Part shown: positions 11,466 through 22,745 of the stretch, piece by piece | How positions within the stretch are numbered: the first letter of the stretch is position 1 | Layout: every line of letters begins with the position of its first letter | NCBI GenBank assembly: GCA_023548195.1 | Contig: JAJHZJ010000752.1 | Span: 361,501-425,500, forward strand | Length of the DNA stretch: 64,000 bases | Direction: 5' to 3' | DNA from: Bettongia penicillata ogilbyi | Lineage: Eukaryota; Chordata; Mammalia; Diprotodontia; Potoroidae | Position numbers and translations under genes: made by a program | Notes under the pieces: generated by a model | Database searches by the model: none | Told to the model about the DNA's origin: nothing | What the model saw: only the letters and a program-made list of their open reading frames with translations

Positions 11466-12225
11466 AAGCCCTCTCACTGACCTTTAAAGCTGGCTGTGGC
11501 ATTTGTGGTTTAAGGGTTCTGAGAATCACCACTGCTGTTGAGGATTCTGCTCCGGAACCCTGTTCTTGTCCTGTTCCTCCCAGTGCCATGTGGCCAAGGC
11601 TGAGCTGTGCATCTGGTGTGATAGACCTTTCCTGTCAGACTTCCAGGCTACCTTGGTGTAGAGAACCTTGAGCGGTTTGAAAGAGCCCCTTATCAAGAGT
11701 TTCCCTCCTCCAAGAGAGAATAATATCTGACTTGAGAAGTTAAGTGGTATATTGTTCTCAGGTGAACATCCTTGAATTCGGGTGTTAAAGTTCCTGGAAT
11801 CAAGGCTCCTGCTATACACGATAATATTCTGAAAAAAAAAAAAAAAGTCCTGAAGCCCTCCTTGCTACTTATAACGATCTGTTCTGTTCTCATACCTCGA
11901 TCCCTACCCCTATGATTTTTTACTATATAAGCACCCCAATCCCTCTGACTTGTTGGCTAAGTATGTCTAGAACAAACTCAACTTGATCAGACTACTGTGT
12001 CCCGTCTTTCTTTTCATCCTTTCTCTGTGAGCTCTATAACCACCCTGTAACTGCCCGACTGTGTTGGCTGCAGTACCTTGAGCTGGAAATCTCTTTCATG
12101 TTGTCATTCTGTGGTTCACTGCTCTAGAATTTGTTTAGAGTCATTTTTACAGGTATTTTATGGGCTGAGGGGGAAGAGGTAGAGCACGTCCATCTTTCTA
12201 CTCCACCGTCTTGTCTCTATCGCCT
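11466..12225 (-). mobile_element. Antisense L1 5'UTR, split by an LTR-like insertion
   Basis: Read on the minus strand, 12225 to 12081 starts 'agagacaagacggtggagta' and contains 'atgactctaaacaaattcta', the 5' start of the L1 type seen at 1.5 and 25.4 kb. The same 5'UTR resumes at 11655 and runs to 11466 (minus-strand 'ggaaaggtctatcacacc' matches 'ggaaaggtctgtggtact' at 25.56 kb). The two halves were contiguous before the 11656-12073 insertion. Confidence 0.75.
11656..12073 (+). mobile_element. Solo LTR-like insertion, about 418 bp
   Basis: Interrupts an antisense L1 5'UTR and is flanked by matching 'taccttg' at 11649-11655 and 12074-12080, consistent with a short retroviral target duplication. 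Inside are a TATA-type box (tatataa, 11924-11930), then 'cttgatcagactactgtgtc' and a pyrimidine-rich stretch ending near the right boundary, the U3-R-U5 order of an LTR. The 'cttgatcag' block resembles class II ERV LTRs; the AATAAA is degenerate (aacaaa). No internal viral coding sequence is present. The exact TG/CA ends do not line up perfectly with the duplication. Confidence 0.65.
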
Positions 12226-12863
12226 CTATTTTATATTTTCTACAGCTATTTTAATGGAATTTCTCTTTCTATCTCTTGCTGCTGAACTTTGTTAGTAATA
12301 TCTTGAAATGCTGATGTGATTTTATTTAATATGTTGCAACTTTGCTAAAGTTGTTATCTCAAGCATTTTTTGTTGTTGTAGGGAATCTAGGATTCTCTAA
12401 GTATATTATCATACTATATGCAAAGAGTGACGATTTTATTTCTTCATTGCCTATTCTAATTCCTTTATTTTCTTTTTCTTGTTGCTAAAACTAAGACTTT
12501 TAGTATAATACTGAATGATTGTGGTGATAATGGGTATCCGTATTTCACCTCCAATCTTACTGGATATACTTCTAGATTATTCTCTTTACATATAATGCTT
12601 GCTGATGGTTTTGGATAGATAAAATTTATCATTTTAGGGAAAGCTCCATTTATCCCTATCTTCTCCACTGTTTTAATAGGAATGGGTCTCTTTTTTTTCT
12701 CTCAAAAGATTTTTTTCTTCCTCTTGAGATATTCATGAGATTTCTTGTTGGTTTTGTTATTGATATGGTCAATTGTGCTGATAGTTTCCCTAATACTGAA
12801 GCAGTCTTACATTCCTGGTATAAAACCTCCCTGATAATTTGATGTAATTTCCTTGCATTGTCC
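12226..12863 (-). mobile_element. Antisense L1 ORF2 fragment, reverse-transcriptase region
   Basis: The minus-strand frame 12668-12465 reads as L1 reverse transcriptase (GINGAFPKMINFIYPKPSAS, then VKYGYPLSPQSFSIILKVL), with the usual QGCPLSP replaced by YGYPLSP. Flanking sequence on both sides is also RT in antisense ('gtcaattgtgctgatagttt'). Stops and frameshifts abound. Confidence 0.85.
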
Positions 12864-12950
12864 TAGGGGACTTCATTTTCTCTCTCCCAGGACTAGATAA
12901 ATCTAAGCACAAAATAAATGAGAAACACTTTGAAAAGATGAAAAGAAATT
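12864..12950 (+). mobile_element. Short sense-oriented piece of L1 ORF2 endonuclease
   Basis: Reads GDFIFSLPGLDKSKHKI then 'gagaaacactttgaaaagat', matching the endonuclease of the sense L1 at 25.02-25.10 kb. It lies between two antisense L1 pieces, so one segment is inverted relative to its neighbours. Confidence 0.7.
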
Positions 12951-14320
12951 TCTTTAGGAAAGCTTGAATATCCTCTATTTCATTGAATGTTGACCCTTTC
13001 CCCTGAAGGATTCTGCTTAATTTTGCTAGATAGTTGGTTCTTGGTTGTAATCCAAACTCCTTTGCCTTCCAGAATAGTATATTCCATGCCTGCTGATCAT
13101 TTAATGTAGAAGCATTTAAATTCTATGTAATTCTAACCAGGGCTCCTTGATATATGAATTATTAATATCTGACTGCTTGCAGTATTTTCTCCTTGATCTG
13201 ATAATTATATAATTTGGCCTCAACATGCCCTACGATTTTCATTTTGGGATTCATTTTTTTTCCTATGATGCATTTGCCTCTTCTTCTTTTTTCATTCCTT
13301 TGATTTTACTTGATTTTTGATGTCTCACAGAGTCATTAACTTATGGTTTCCCAATTATAATTATTAAGTAATAATTTTCTCCAGCTAACTGTTGTACCTC
13401 TTTTTCCATTAACTCGATTCTACTTTTGAAGGAGTTTTTATTTTCAGGCAATTTTTGTGCCATTTTCCCCAAGTTATTGACTCTTACAATTCTCTTACAT
13501 CATTCTCATTTCTTCCCCCACTTTTTCTTGATTTTTAAATATATTTTGGTTTTAAAATCTTTTTTGAGATCTTCCAAGAAGACATTTTGGGCTCAGGATC
13601 AATATTCCTTTTGAGGCATTGTGTGTAGGCATTTTGATTCCGTTCTCTTCTGAGTTTGTGTTTTAATCTTCTCTGTCAACATAGTTGTTTTCTATGACCA
13701 GGGCTCTTTTTTGTTTCTCACTATTTTTTTTTTTACCTTTTTCATGGCTTTTAAAGTTAATCTCTACTTTTGTGCTATGTGAGCACTGTCCCAAGTTTCT
13801 TACATCACGTGTCAGTTGTTTGGTCATGGCCATTCTTCCTTGGGGTACTCTGGCCCCTGGCCTAGTGCTTGCCAACTTGCTAGGATTTCCTTGCCTAGTT
13901 GTGCCTATTGTGACTTGCTTCCAGGATTGGTAGTTTGCTTTCTGTTCATGACTGGAGATACCACAGCACTTGTGCTCTGCCACTGACATGCTGAGCCAAA
14001 ATCATGGAACTGTGGTTCAAACAATATTCAATCAATTTTCAAACTCAAACATCTGTGCTGTGGTTAAAAGCCTCTTACTGGCTTTTCTGGACACTGTCCG
14101 TGCTAGTCTGAATCTCTTTTTACTCAAGTGAAATAGCCCTTCTAAGTTTTCTTTGGTTAGAAAATCGTTTCACTTTTTTTTTTTTTGTATATTCTGTCAT
14201 TCCATTTGTTGGAGGTCTGATTTAAATTTATTTTGAGGGAAACTGAGGAGAGCTCAAGCAACTTCATGGCTTGTCTCCATCATCTTTTTATAGTGAATTC
14301 TGTTCTTATGCTTTTAATGT
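12951..14320 (-). mobile_element. Antisense L1 ORF1 and 5'UTR
   Basis: Plus-strand order is ORF1 C-terminal half (from about 12951), coiled coil (about 13370-13620), then 5'UTR to about 14320, where the minus strand starts 'gatggagacaagccatgaag'. The layout parallels the better-preserved antisense copy at 37.9-39.6 kb. The C-terminal part has 'cagtattttctccttgatctg', nearly identical to 'cagtattttctccttcactt' at 38.2 kb. Confidence 0.75.
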
Positions 14321-14329
14321 TATTGTTAA

Positions 14330-14500
14330 CAATGAATGAGGAGAGGGAGGGAGAGATAGAAACAAAGAAGGAGACAGTGAGCAACATGCAGAAACAGAGT
14401 CAGAGACAGAGAAATGGAGACAGACAGGGACGGAGAAGGAACAATAAAAAGAGAGAGAGACAAAGACATGCGGAGACAAATGAACAGAGACAGAATTAGT
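14330..14500. repeat. Degenerate (GAGACA)/(GA)n purine-rich tract
   Basis: Almost uninterrupted purines with regular C at imperfect 6-bp spacing (agagacagag motifs), directly beyond the L1 5' end. The 88-codon frames on both strands here are compositional. Confidence 0.85.
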
Positions 14501-15049
14501 GAAACAAAGGACATAGAGACATACCTCCAGAAAGACAATGATAGCAACAGATAATCAAATATAATATAAATATTTAATACTGACAATGCCATAGCACTAA
14601 AAGTTAAAATGTTAAATAATTCCTTATATTCTCATCAAAGAACACAATGTTCGGTTCTCAACATACGCAGGGTACTAAGTTTCTTTATCAGATTTTGACA
14701 AATTTTATAAATAACCAACTCATGTATCCAAAGGCAAGCTAACAATCATAGCACAATTTGATAAGAATATAGTTGTTGTAAACTCTCTGTCCATCAATTG
14801 TGAACTGCATTCTACAATGAAAGCATTAACAATATCTTCACAACTTTCTTTTTTGTATTAGACTCTTTTCTTTGAACCTGGCATGATTTATAGAATACCA
14901 GCATATACAAGATGGGTTCTTTACCAAGAAATGTACCTGTTATTCTGTGTTTGACAAGTTGCAGGAAATATGAACATTTCAATATAAAAATAAGAAACAA
15001 AAAGAAGGTTTTTTCATAAAATCATGAATCTTCATTGTTTACAATTTTA
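14501..15049. other. Unassigned DNA
   Basis: No gene or recognised repeat. May include the distal part of the antisense L1 3'UTR that becomes recognisable from about 15050. Confidence 0.4.
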
Positions 15050-15480
15050 TTTTCAAGAATATAAAGCATTGAGTCCTTTAGGTCCAAAGTTTTTCTACTT
15101 GTCTTCTTGCCTCTGTACATCCTTCTTCTCTATTCTATGTACTTTTTAAAAAGACTTTAGTGATCTTTTTATCATTCTTTATTATGGATCTCTGTCATTA
15201 CCACTACTCCCAATTCTCTCCACCTCCTTTTTCAAACAAACCTTCCCTGGCAACCAATAATGATAGTCAAGCAAAGCAAATCCACACATTCATGTCCAAA
15301 AATATATGACTCATTCTTTACTTCTAATCTGATCATCAGGGTTCTGGAATCATGCCAAACCATGATAAGGCAATTAAAGTCTTTCAAATTGTTCATTAAC
15401 TGTTTTTTGGCACCTTATAATTTTCAGAGTCCATTACTTGTTACATTTTTAGTGTTTTATTTAAAACCTCCTTTGCTATG
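15050..15480 (-). mobile_element. Antisense L1/HAL1 3' end (3'-end type Z)
   Basis: Contains 'agcaaatccacacattcatg', 'tccaaaaatatatgactcat', 'ttctggaatcatgccaaacc' and 'aaagtctttcaaattgttca'. This is the reverse of the 3'UTR type that also appears, in sense and more diverged, at 43.5-43.9 kb. It is distinct from 3'-end types X and Y. Confidence 0.5.
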
Positions 15481-15689
15481 CTGCTAATTCTCTTTCCAAG
15501 TCTTTCCTCCTTATTTCCTGTTTTTTGCCCTTAAGAGTCCCATTTTAATTATAAAATAATTTTAAACTCTTCAAAAACAATTCTTGCTTCATGTCTTCTA
15601 GTTACTCCAAGTGATCTTGTGACTAAATTGGGTTTAGGTTTTTCTCCTCTCCTAGGACTAAGCTTTGCTCATCCTGGGCATCATAAAAT

Positions 15690-15990
15690 TTAATTTTACA
15701 TGCGTATATAATGTGTGCATGCAAATGCATTATATATGTAAATATATAATACATGTGTATGTATATGCATGTATGTGCGCATATTCATATATACATACTT
15801 ATGTGTGTATGTGTGTGTTTGTGTGCATATATATACATATGTATGTATATATATATTTATGTACACACAGATATATCTCTATATAAACATGACCTCTATG
15901 TGTACACACATTCTTTGAATGGGTAGATATGAATATCTATATAGATTTGCATATATATCTATATAGATATCATCTATATGTTTTTATCTA
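15690..15990. repeat. Compound (TATG)/(TA)/(GATA) low-complexity tract
   Basis: Alternating ATGT, TATA, TGTG and finally atctatatagat-type units. Imperfect and AT-rich. Confidence 0.85.
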
Positions 15991-16609
15991 ACTATCTATC
16001 TAGAGTGTGTGTATATTCTTTCAGTCTTTCTTCTTGGATTGGAACTATGTGTGTTTATTTTTGTCTTTCTATGATTCTGGACTTTGTGTTCTGGTTCCTG
16101 CTGGTTCCAAAAGCACAGTGATGTAGCTGTAAACTGCTTCTTGGATCTGACTAAAAGATATTCTCTCCTAGATTAGATCAACAATTTGTGACTCTATTAC
16201 CAGGTTCTGTCTCTAAAGACTCATTTGCTAATAATAGAGTGCTAATGACTTTTCCTAATTTAGCAAGTGGGGTTTAGCTCTGAGACCCTCTCTCTTGGCA
16301 AGAGCAGCAGTATAAGGACCCTTGTATATGACAATTAAATTTTTGATCATCTGTCAAGAAGTGTCAAAGAAGCATCTTCTAACCTAGAACCTGAATCCAA
16401 AGTCTTCTCAGTGTTATAAAATCCTCACCATAGCATCTTTACTTGAAGACAGAGTTAGAGAGCAATTTGCTCTCTACGGTCAGAAGGAAAAAAAGTGTTG
16501 TTACCTTTTATTTTTTTTTCCATTTTCTCACTCCTCTATCTCAGCTCTTCACTATTTCACAGTTCTCAATATGGATACTTGCCTGTCCATTAAATTTATG
16601 ATGTCATTC
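15991..16609. other. Unassigned DNA before an antisense L1
   Basis: No gene recognised. It may be older L1 sequence but I cannot match it to any other part of the window. Confidence 0.35.
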
Positions 16610-17100
16610 TTGTCTCTTCTTAGTATGCTAATTATTTTTTAGAAATTGTTAGGGGGTACAATTGTATTGCTTCCTTTTTTTCTAATTTAATTAACGGTTT
16701 CTCCTTTCTTTTTTGCTTATTAAATTCACTAGAGATGTAATTTTTCTCCTCAATATTGCCCTAACTGCATTAAAAAAAAGTTTTGGCATATTATCTCATG
16801 GCAATTTTCTGAAATGAAGTTAACCATCATTTCCATGGTTTGTTGTTTACCCAGTAATTCTTTATGATTAAATATTTAGTCACCATTTAAATCCTAATGC
16901 TTTCTTCAAAGTTCCTTTATTTATCCTACCTTTTCTTATGCTGTGTATGGTGAATATGTGTTTAATATTTCTGCTTTTTTATTTACTTACAATATTTTTT
17001 TATGCCTTAGGACATATTCAATTTTGAATATGTCATGCACAACTGAGTAATGGGTATATTTCCATTATGGGAGATGCTGTTACACCCCACTTAATTTATT
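16610..17100 (-). mobile_element. Antisense L1 ORF2, endonuclease-RT region, old copy
   Basis: Plus strand carries 'caaagttcctttatttatcc', 'tttaatatttctgcttttt' and 'tgtcatgcacaactgagta', parallel in order to the antisense L1 at 36.6-36.76 kb ('gcattcaccatctctgcctt', 'tgtcatgtaccactgaggaa'). Strongly diverged with no usable frame. Confidence 0.7.
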
Positions 17101-17159
17101 GTTTAACATATTCCTTTCCTCTTCCTTTTCCCTTTGTTTCTTAATACTATTTTTTAAAA

Positions 17160-17470
17160 AGCCACAGGAGCTGCTACTTTTGTCCCCTTTGAATCTTCCC
17201 CATCAGTATGCTTGAGGATCCTTGGTATACAATTAAAATTCATTGGGAGTTCTCTACTTAGGAACTGACCTTAGATTTCTGACCTGTTTACCTTTACTCT
17301 TGCTGGTTTCTCTGGTGAGGTTCTTCTTTTGAAGATTGCAGTTTTGTGACTTTTTGAAGCAATTCTTGGCTTGTTGGAAGAGTTTACTGATTTTTTTCTT
17401 TAGATTTCTTGGCCAGTTTTTTAAACTGACTCTGGATCTTCACCACAGTCAATAAACTTTCTATTATGCT
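17160..17470 (-). other. Unidentified stop-poor stretch on the minus strand
   Basis: Minus-strand reading has few stops over about 100 codons (for example NSSNKPRIASKSHK ... RRTSPEKPARVKVN), but all three minus frames are partly open and I recognise no family. It lies between an antisense L1 fragment and an antisense RTE-tailed SINE. It could be an unrecognised L1 portion or a decayed retrocopy. Confidence 0.25.
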
Positions 17471-17559
17471 GCTTTGAGGTTAAGTATATGGTGTTTTCCA
17501 AGGAGAAATGATGCATTTTCTATTTTTTTCACATATATCATTAAAAAACAAGAACCATG

Positions 17560-17860
17560 AATACCAAATTTCTCACAGGATTGTGTTTGTACTTCATTGC
17601 CGAAGAAGACCATGCCATCAGAGAAATGATACATGACTTGCACTTGACTTTGTTTTGAGTGAGGGAGAGCTGTGCAGGTCACTAGCCTCACTTCTCCTCC
17701 AGAGCCGTCTGAATCCAATGACCAGATATTCATCAGGATGACTGGAGATGACCAAGGATGCACTGAGAGACCTTGGACCTTTTAGGTCAAGGTCTTTGCA
17801 GGCACTCACTTAGGATGAGGCAATGCCCATTCGTTGAATAGGCCTGTTTAACAAGTAGCC
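17560..17860 (-). mobile_element. Antisense RTE-associated SINE or retroposon
   Basis: Minus strand reads 'cctcatcctaagtgagtgcc', 'gtctctcagtgcatccttgg', 'catctccagtcatcctgatg', 'cggctctggaggagaagtga', then 'tccctcactcaaaacaaagt' and 'gatggcatggtcttcttcgg' before a 'gaagtacaaacacaat' tail. I know this order from abundant marsupial retroposons whose 3' tail is of RTE type. The tail of a second, sense copy lies at 50.05-50.15 kb. Open frames here are incidental. Confidence 0.65.
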
Positions 17861-18510
17861 AAGGCATGGCCCCTTTAATGTCAAAGAAAGATATGAGGCT
17901 GGGTGGGAAAAAGCAAGTTAAGACTGAAAATCACTCTAAAACTAGGAGGGTCCAGAGGAGCCCTCAGGCAGGTCCCAATGGAGTCTCAGTTTCAGGGTGC
18001 AGTAGGGTTAAGGCTTTTGGAGAGGACAGAACAGAGGTGGGGAGGGGAGGAGAGGGAAATAGGAAAGGAGCCATTAAAACCCAAGTCAACTAGGCACCAA
18101 ATTTATCACAATAAAAAGTATGTATGCCTATAAAGAAATAGTTCTGGGTAGTCAGTCTCAGGTTGTGATTGTTTTTTGCATTTCTGTTTTTTTTTTTCTT
18201 TTGAGGGAGTATAATAAAGGGTTTTAGTAATCCTCTCCTACCTTCCCTATTGATGGAAAGGGAGAAAATATTACTATAGGTGTCATGAAAATTCAGGAGA
18301 GAAAAAATATAACCCCTATGCAGAACCATGTAGATCTAGTACTATAGGGCTCTGGGCGGGGGGTGGGGGGCTATAAACCCAGCTCCTCAGTCTGTGGTGC
18401 ACACATTCAATTCTCTAATATCTGGGGCTTCCTTATTTCTAAAATAAATTTTTAGACTTCATTGTCTCCTCCTATAGTGTGTGTGTCCGGGGGGGTGGGG
18501 GGCGCAGATT
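17861..18510 (+). mobile_element. Possible second LTR-like block
   Basis: Contains a TATAAA at 18372-18377, an AATAAA at 18443-18448 and then a GT-rich stretch, spaced as TATA box and poly(A) signal are in an LTR. Two G-rich runs lie at 18354-18370 and 18489-18502. No matching second LTR, primer-binding site or retroviral coding region was found, and the boundaries are unknown. Part of 17861-18110 may belong to the neighbouring retroposon. Confidence 0.3.
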
Positions 18511-18724
18511 CCCAGTTGATGTATTATGTTGCTTATACCCTTTACATAGAGATTCCCCTCTATAGTGTCATTCCCTTTCTAAAAGAAGATCTTTGAATAG
18601 CATTTCAAGTTCCACACATCTTACAAGATGGCTGAGATACTCTACTACTAGAATTCTATTACAATAATATATAATGCATACTTTACCCTTTCAAAATATC
18701 TTTTTTTATATAAATTCCAAGTTC

Positions 18725-18985
18725 ACAAAATCTTCATATTGAAAAAGAATATAGTGGCTATTTAGTGTCACCATAATTGAACAACGATCTCCACTATAAT
18801 ATCTTTGACATGTAATCATCCAGCCTTTACTTAAAAACCACTAGTAAAGGGGATATTACTAACTCCTGAAATAGCCTCTTATACTTTTAGATAACTATAA
18901 GTAGGATATGTGTTATAATATCAAGCCTCAATGTATTTCCTCATTATTATCTGGTAATCCTAATTTTCTAATATGGGGACAAATA
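18725..18985 (-). mobile_element. Antisense CR1/L3-type LINE 3' region
   Basis: 'catccagcctttacttaaaa', 'ccactagtaaaggggatatt', 'ctcctgaaatagcctcttat' and 'atcaagcctcaatgtattt' follow the order of CR1/L3 3' ends read antisense, as in the copy at 53.0 kb ('attaaacctaaatctgcttc'). Confidence 0.6.
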
Positions 18986-18989
18986 ACAG

Positions 18990-20689
18990 GTAAATAATAC
19001 CATCATATTTGAACTCTTATTTCCTTTTAGGTATATGATATTTATTTGACATTTTTTAGTATTCATTATTTGATCAATATGTATACTTCCTCTACCAGTG
19101 CAGATGCAAACTTTCCTACACAACAAGAAACGATTAGTTTTTCATGACTGGAATAATTATTCACTTGGCAGCCATAACTGACTAGTCTCATTTCTGACTG
19201 ACAGACATGGAGTCCTTTACTTGATCCATCTTCCAAAAAAAAAAAAAACCCAAAGAAACGATCAAATAAAAAAAGAAAACAACACTATTCATTGTGTTAG
19301 AACCTGACCAATCTGGGTACTTTTCTGAAGTATCTTCAAATTACCTTTGTGAACTCAGAGTTACCTCTATGCTATGAGAAGACATCAGGGCATTACTAGT
19401 GTAGAAGACATTTATATATGATAGATTAATACTCACAGATTTATTGCTGATTGCATTATGGAGAACTTGACTACATGAGTATCTTTAGATCATAAGACAT
19501 AAAGGACTGCATGCTGGAATGACTGAAGAACATCTACCAGAATACTTAATGAAGGCATGGAAACTTCCACAAGATGAATATTTGACTAACCAGTTAATCA
19601 AAATGATTAAAAACAGATGGGGATAAAAAAAAAGATGAGGCAATAGTTGGTCCCACTGCAATTGAATTCAAGGATTTTATTTGCCAACAAAATCAACATG
19701 ACTTTATTTACGTAAGTGATTCTCTGAACACAGTTCAAGAAGAGTTTGCATGCTATTTACTGGGGGTATTATAATGATAAGCAAAGTGAACCAGTCTCCC
19801 TACAGACAAACAAATGGCATATTCCTCAGCACTATATATAAATATTTAAAATAATTTTAGAATGAGGATTATTCTGAACTTTAGCTTTTCCTATTACTGA
19901 AATATGATAAATGTTCTATAATAATGACATAATTAACAAAGGTATGTTGTATTTATGCTGAAAATTACTTTTATCTATTGGTATTTTATATTATCTGGTG
20001 GAAGCTGTTTAAATTCATTATTCACTAAAATGTATTTTGGCTGTCAGATGTAGAGAAAATTAATGAATTCTTTTTTAAACTTTTTTTTTTACTTTAAGGT
20101 CACAATATGTGTATTTTATTATGATCCAAAATTATTTTGGATTTCTATGAACCTGTCTGTGATATGTTATAAATTGCCTAAAATTGCTGAATTAGTGCAA
20201 AATATAGGTGGCTACATATTTTTTTGCCATTTGTGAACATCGATTTCATTCTCCAAATTTTCAGAAGTGTAAGGGAAGCAATCTAGACCAGAAACTGATA
20301 TTTCGCTAGCAACTTAAGATGCTATTAAATAGTTCAGATAAGTATTATCTGACTCCAGAATAACCCTGTCTACAGTGTTTCATTTCATTCCAATATCAAC
20401 TTAGACTTAACAGACCAACAAAAGTCCTGCTTGCCTTACAATATGTGGCATGTGTGCTTTGTGCTTTTACATGTGCAGTCCAAGAGTAAGACAAAGAAAG
20501 GAGAATTTTGCTAAAAAGTTCTGGAATTAGACTTTGTCTTTGAAATGGAACATACAAGTTTGCTAAAGTAAAATCATTCATATACAACTGAGTTTTATTC
20601 AGTGTCATATACTATCAGTTTATCATTAAATCATGTTAGCATAAGTTAATATGCCTGAAAATTATTGCTGGAATTTTTAACAAAAATTT
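18990..20689. other. Apparently unique non-coding DNA
   Basis: About 1.7 kb without a recognised repeat, apart from A-runs at 19233 and 19627 and a T-run at 20080. No splice-bounded frame of more than about 70 codons. May be genuinely single-copy. Confidence 0.45.
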
Positions 20690-20800
20690 CAAGAATCCTA
20701 AGGCATTCCAAGTAGCATAGCATTATAGAATTGCAAAAGTGAGATATGAAAGATCAACTAATAAAAATTGTTCATTTTATAAAGCAGGAAGCAAATGTTC
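20690..20800 (-). mobile_element. Short CR1/MIR-like antisense fragment
   Basis: 'agaattgcaaaagtgagata', 'tgaaagatcaactaataaaa' and 'ttcattttataaagcaggaa' parallel the antisense start of CR1/L3-type repeats ('agaatctcagagttggaag...'). Diverged, low confidence. Confidence 0.35.
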
Positions 20801-20859
20801 ACAAAAGTACCTGAACTACCATTTGTGTGCTCATTACCAAGCCACCATTACTGCCAAAC

Positions 20860-21360
20860 ACTTTTGCAAGCCCAAATGAATAAGAGAATGTATAGGTAAA
20901 CTGTTCTATTATGAGGAAAAACTAATAATAAGAGCATCACTTCTCATGATATTCTATAAGTAATAGTGAATTGTCTTTGAACATATATGTCCCTCCCTCC
21001 CATATATTTTGACTGGAGCAAGCACTGATTGTGCAATTAATTCAAACTTTGAATTCTCGTCTAGTCTCACTGTCCAGCTGGCATAAGTAAGTGCTTTGAA
21101 TCCATTAAATATTCATTAATTTTAATTTGCTTCCTGATGTCCGCTGTGAAATGTGAATGTGTTGATTCAACTTATTCCCTCATTTTATGTAAATTAAAAT
21201 TATAGTTAGGGAATTTGAAATTGACTTAAAATGTTTTTACATTAAATTAGGTTTTCTTGCATTTCAGTTAAACAACCTTTCTTTAAGGGCCTACTCAAGT
21301 ATATATAAGTCAGTATGCTAGGCACAAAATCAAAACTTCTAGCCCTCTAAAGTGGAAAAA
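20860..21360. other. Unique DNA with a TAAT-rich segment
   Basis: No repeat recognised. 20990-21240 has several homeodomain-like TAAT cores (for example 'attcattaattttaatttgc') in otherwise non-repetitive sequence. A regulatory role is only a possibility. Confidence 0.3.
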
Positions 21361-21399
21361 AGAGGATAAGCATTTACATTGCACCTACTATGTGCCAGA

Positions 21400-22437
21400 C
21401 TCTATGGTAGTGATTTTGAAATCTGCCTTCCCCACCTCATTCTCTCTACTAACCTCCAACCTCACATCTACAACTATCTTTCAGACATCTTCACCTGGAT
21501 GTATAGTAAATAGTTGAAACTCAGTACGTACTAAAACAGTACTCATTAGATTTGCCTCTAAATCCTCTTCCCCTCTTACCTTCCTTATTGCTGTAGAGGG
21601 CAACACCATCCTCACAGTCCATAGGCTCACAAACTAGAAGTAATCTTGAATTCTTCACTGTCTTTTACCACCCATATGCAAGCTCTTGTCAATACCTGCT
21701 TGTTTCATCAGTATAACACATTTTCAATATACCTTCTCCATCTTCTGGTACTATCATGACTCTAGTCCAGACCCTCATCACCTTATGTCTTGATTATTGG
21801 AACAGGCCACTGATAGGCCTGCTTGCCTCAGGTCCTTTCCCATTTAATCTGTCCTACACTTAGCCCCTAAAGTGATTTCCCTAAAATGCAGGTGTGATCC
21901 CATCACTCCTATCAATAGTCTCCAGTTGCTTCTTATTGCCTCAAGGACCAAATAAAATTATTCCATTTGAAATTCAAAGTCCTTCATAATCTGGCTCCCT
22001 TCTACCTTTCTAGCCTTCTTACATCTTATTCCTGACTACATGTTCTTTGATTCAGTGATACTCATGTGCTAGTTCTTCAGTGAAAAAGGTACTCCCTCTC
22101 TTGGCCCTGGTCATTTTCTCTGGTTTTACCCTGTGTTTGGAACACTCTCCCTTTTCTTCTTGACTACTGACCTCCCTGTCTTCCTTTGAGTTCTAACTAA
22201 AATCATGATTTCTACACGAAGCCTTACTAATTTAAAGTGCTTTCCCTCATTTAATTATTTTCTATTTATCCATTATAGGTAGCATATACTTTGCATATGT
22301 ATGAACTTGCATGTCATCTCCCCCTTTACACTCTTTGAGAGGAGAGAATGTCTTTTGACACTTTTTGTATCCCTGACACTAAGCATAGTTTCTGAGATAT
22401 TGAAGGTACTTAATAAATGCTTATTGAATTAAATTGA
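21400..22437 (+). mobile_element. L2 LINE, 3' portion, about 1 kb
   Basis: Continuous match in order to the L2 3' region: 'tagagggcaacaccatcctc', 'gtcttgattattggaacagg', 'ctccagttgcttcttattgc', 'aaagtccttcataatctggc', 'gtttggaacactctccc', 'ctttgagaggagagaatgtc', 'taataaatgcttattgaatt'. The antisense L2 at 45.2-46.25 kb covers an overlapping part. Confidence 0.85.
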
Positions 22438-22689
22438 AAATAATGTTATTTAATTGAAGTAAATGAAGGAAATGTTATTACTGTTTTTCTACATATTTAT
22501 AAGGTTTTTATTTTGGAATACATGGCATATTCTTGTAAAGATATCTTTGATATTTGAGAAATCTGAATATTCCTTTTAAATGCCATCCAAAATTTACAAG
22601 AGATATATATTACTTAATGTTTCTAAAAATTCTATTCAGATTTTTCATTCTCTCCCACTTAGTTGTTGTTAGCTCTATCTAGCTCTCAA

Positions 22690-22745
22690 AAGATTATACT
22701 GAGACCACCTACCTCAGGAAGTTATTGTAAAGATACAATGAGAAT
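22690..22745 (+). mobile_element. CORE-SINE fragment upstream of the L1
   Basis: 'gaccacctacctcaggaagt' followed by 'tattgtaaagatacaatgag' resembles the CORE segment. Only about 55 bases. Confidence 0.35.

Noticed and set aside
14233..14499. 88-codon Glu/Arg-rich frame
   Set aside because: Encoded by the purine-rich simple repeat; the opposite strand is also open.
17464..17763. 99-codon minus-strand frame that looked like a decayed protein gene
   Set aside because: The underlying sequence matches a retroposon whose tail recurs at 50.05-50.15 kb, so it is not a gene.
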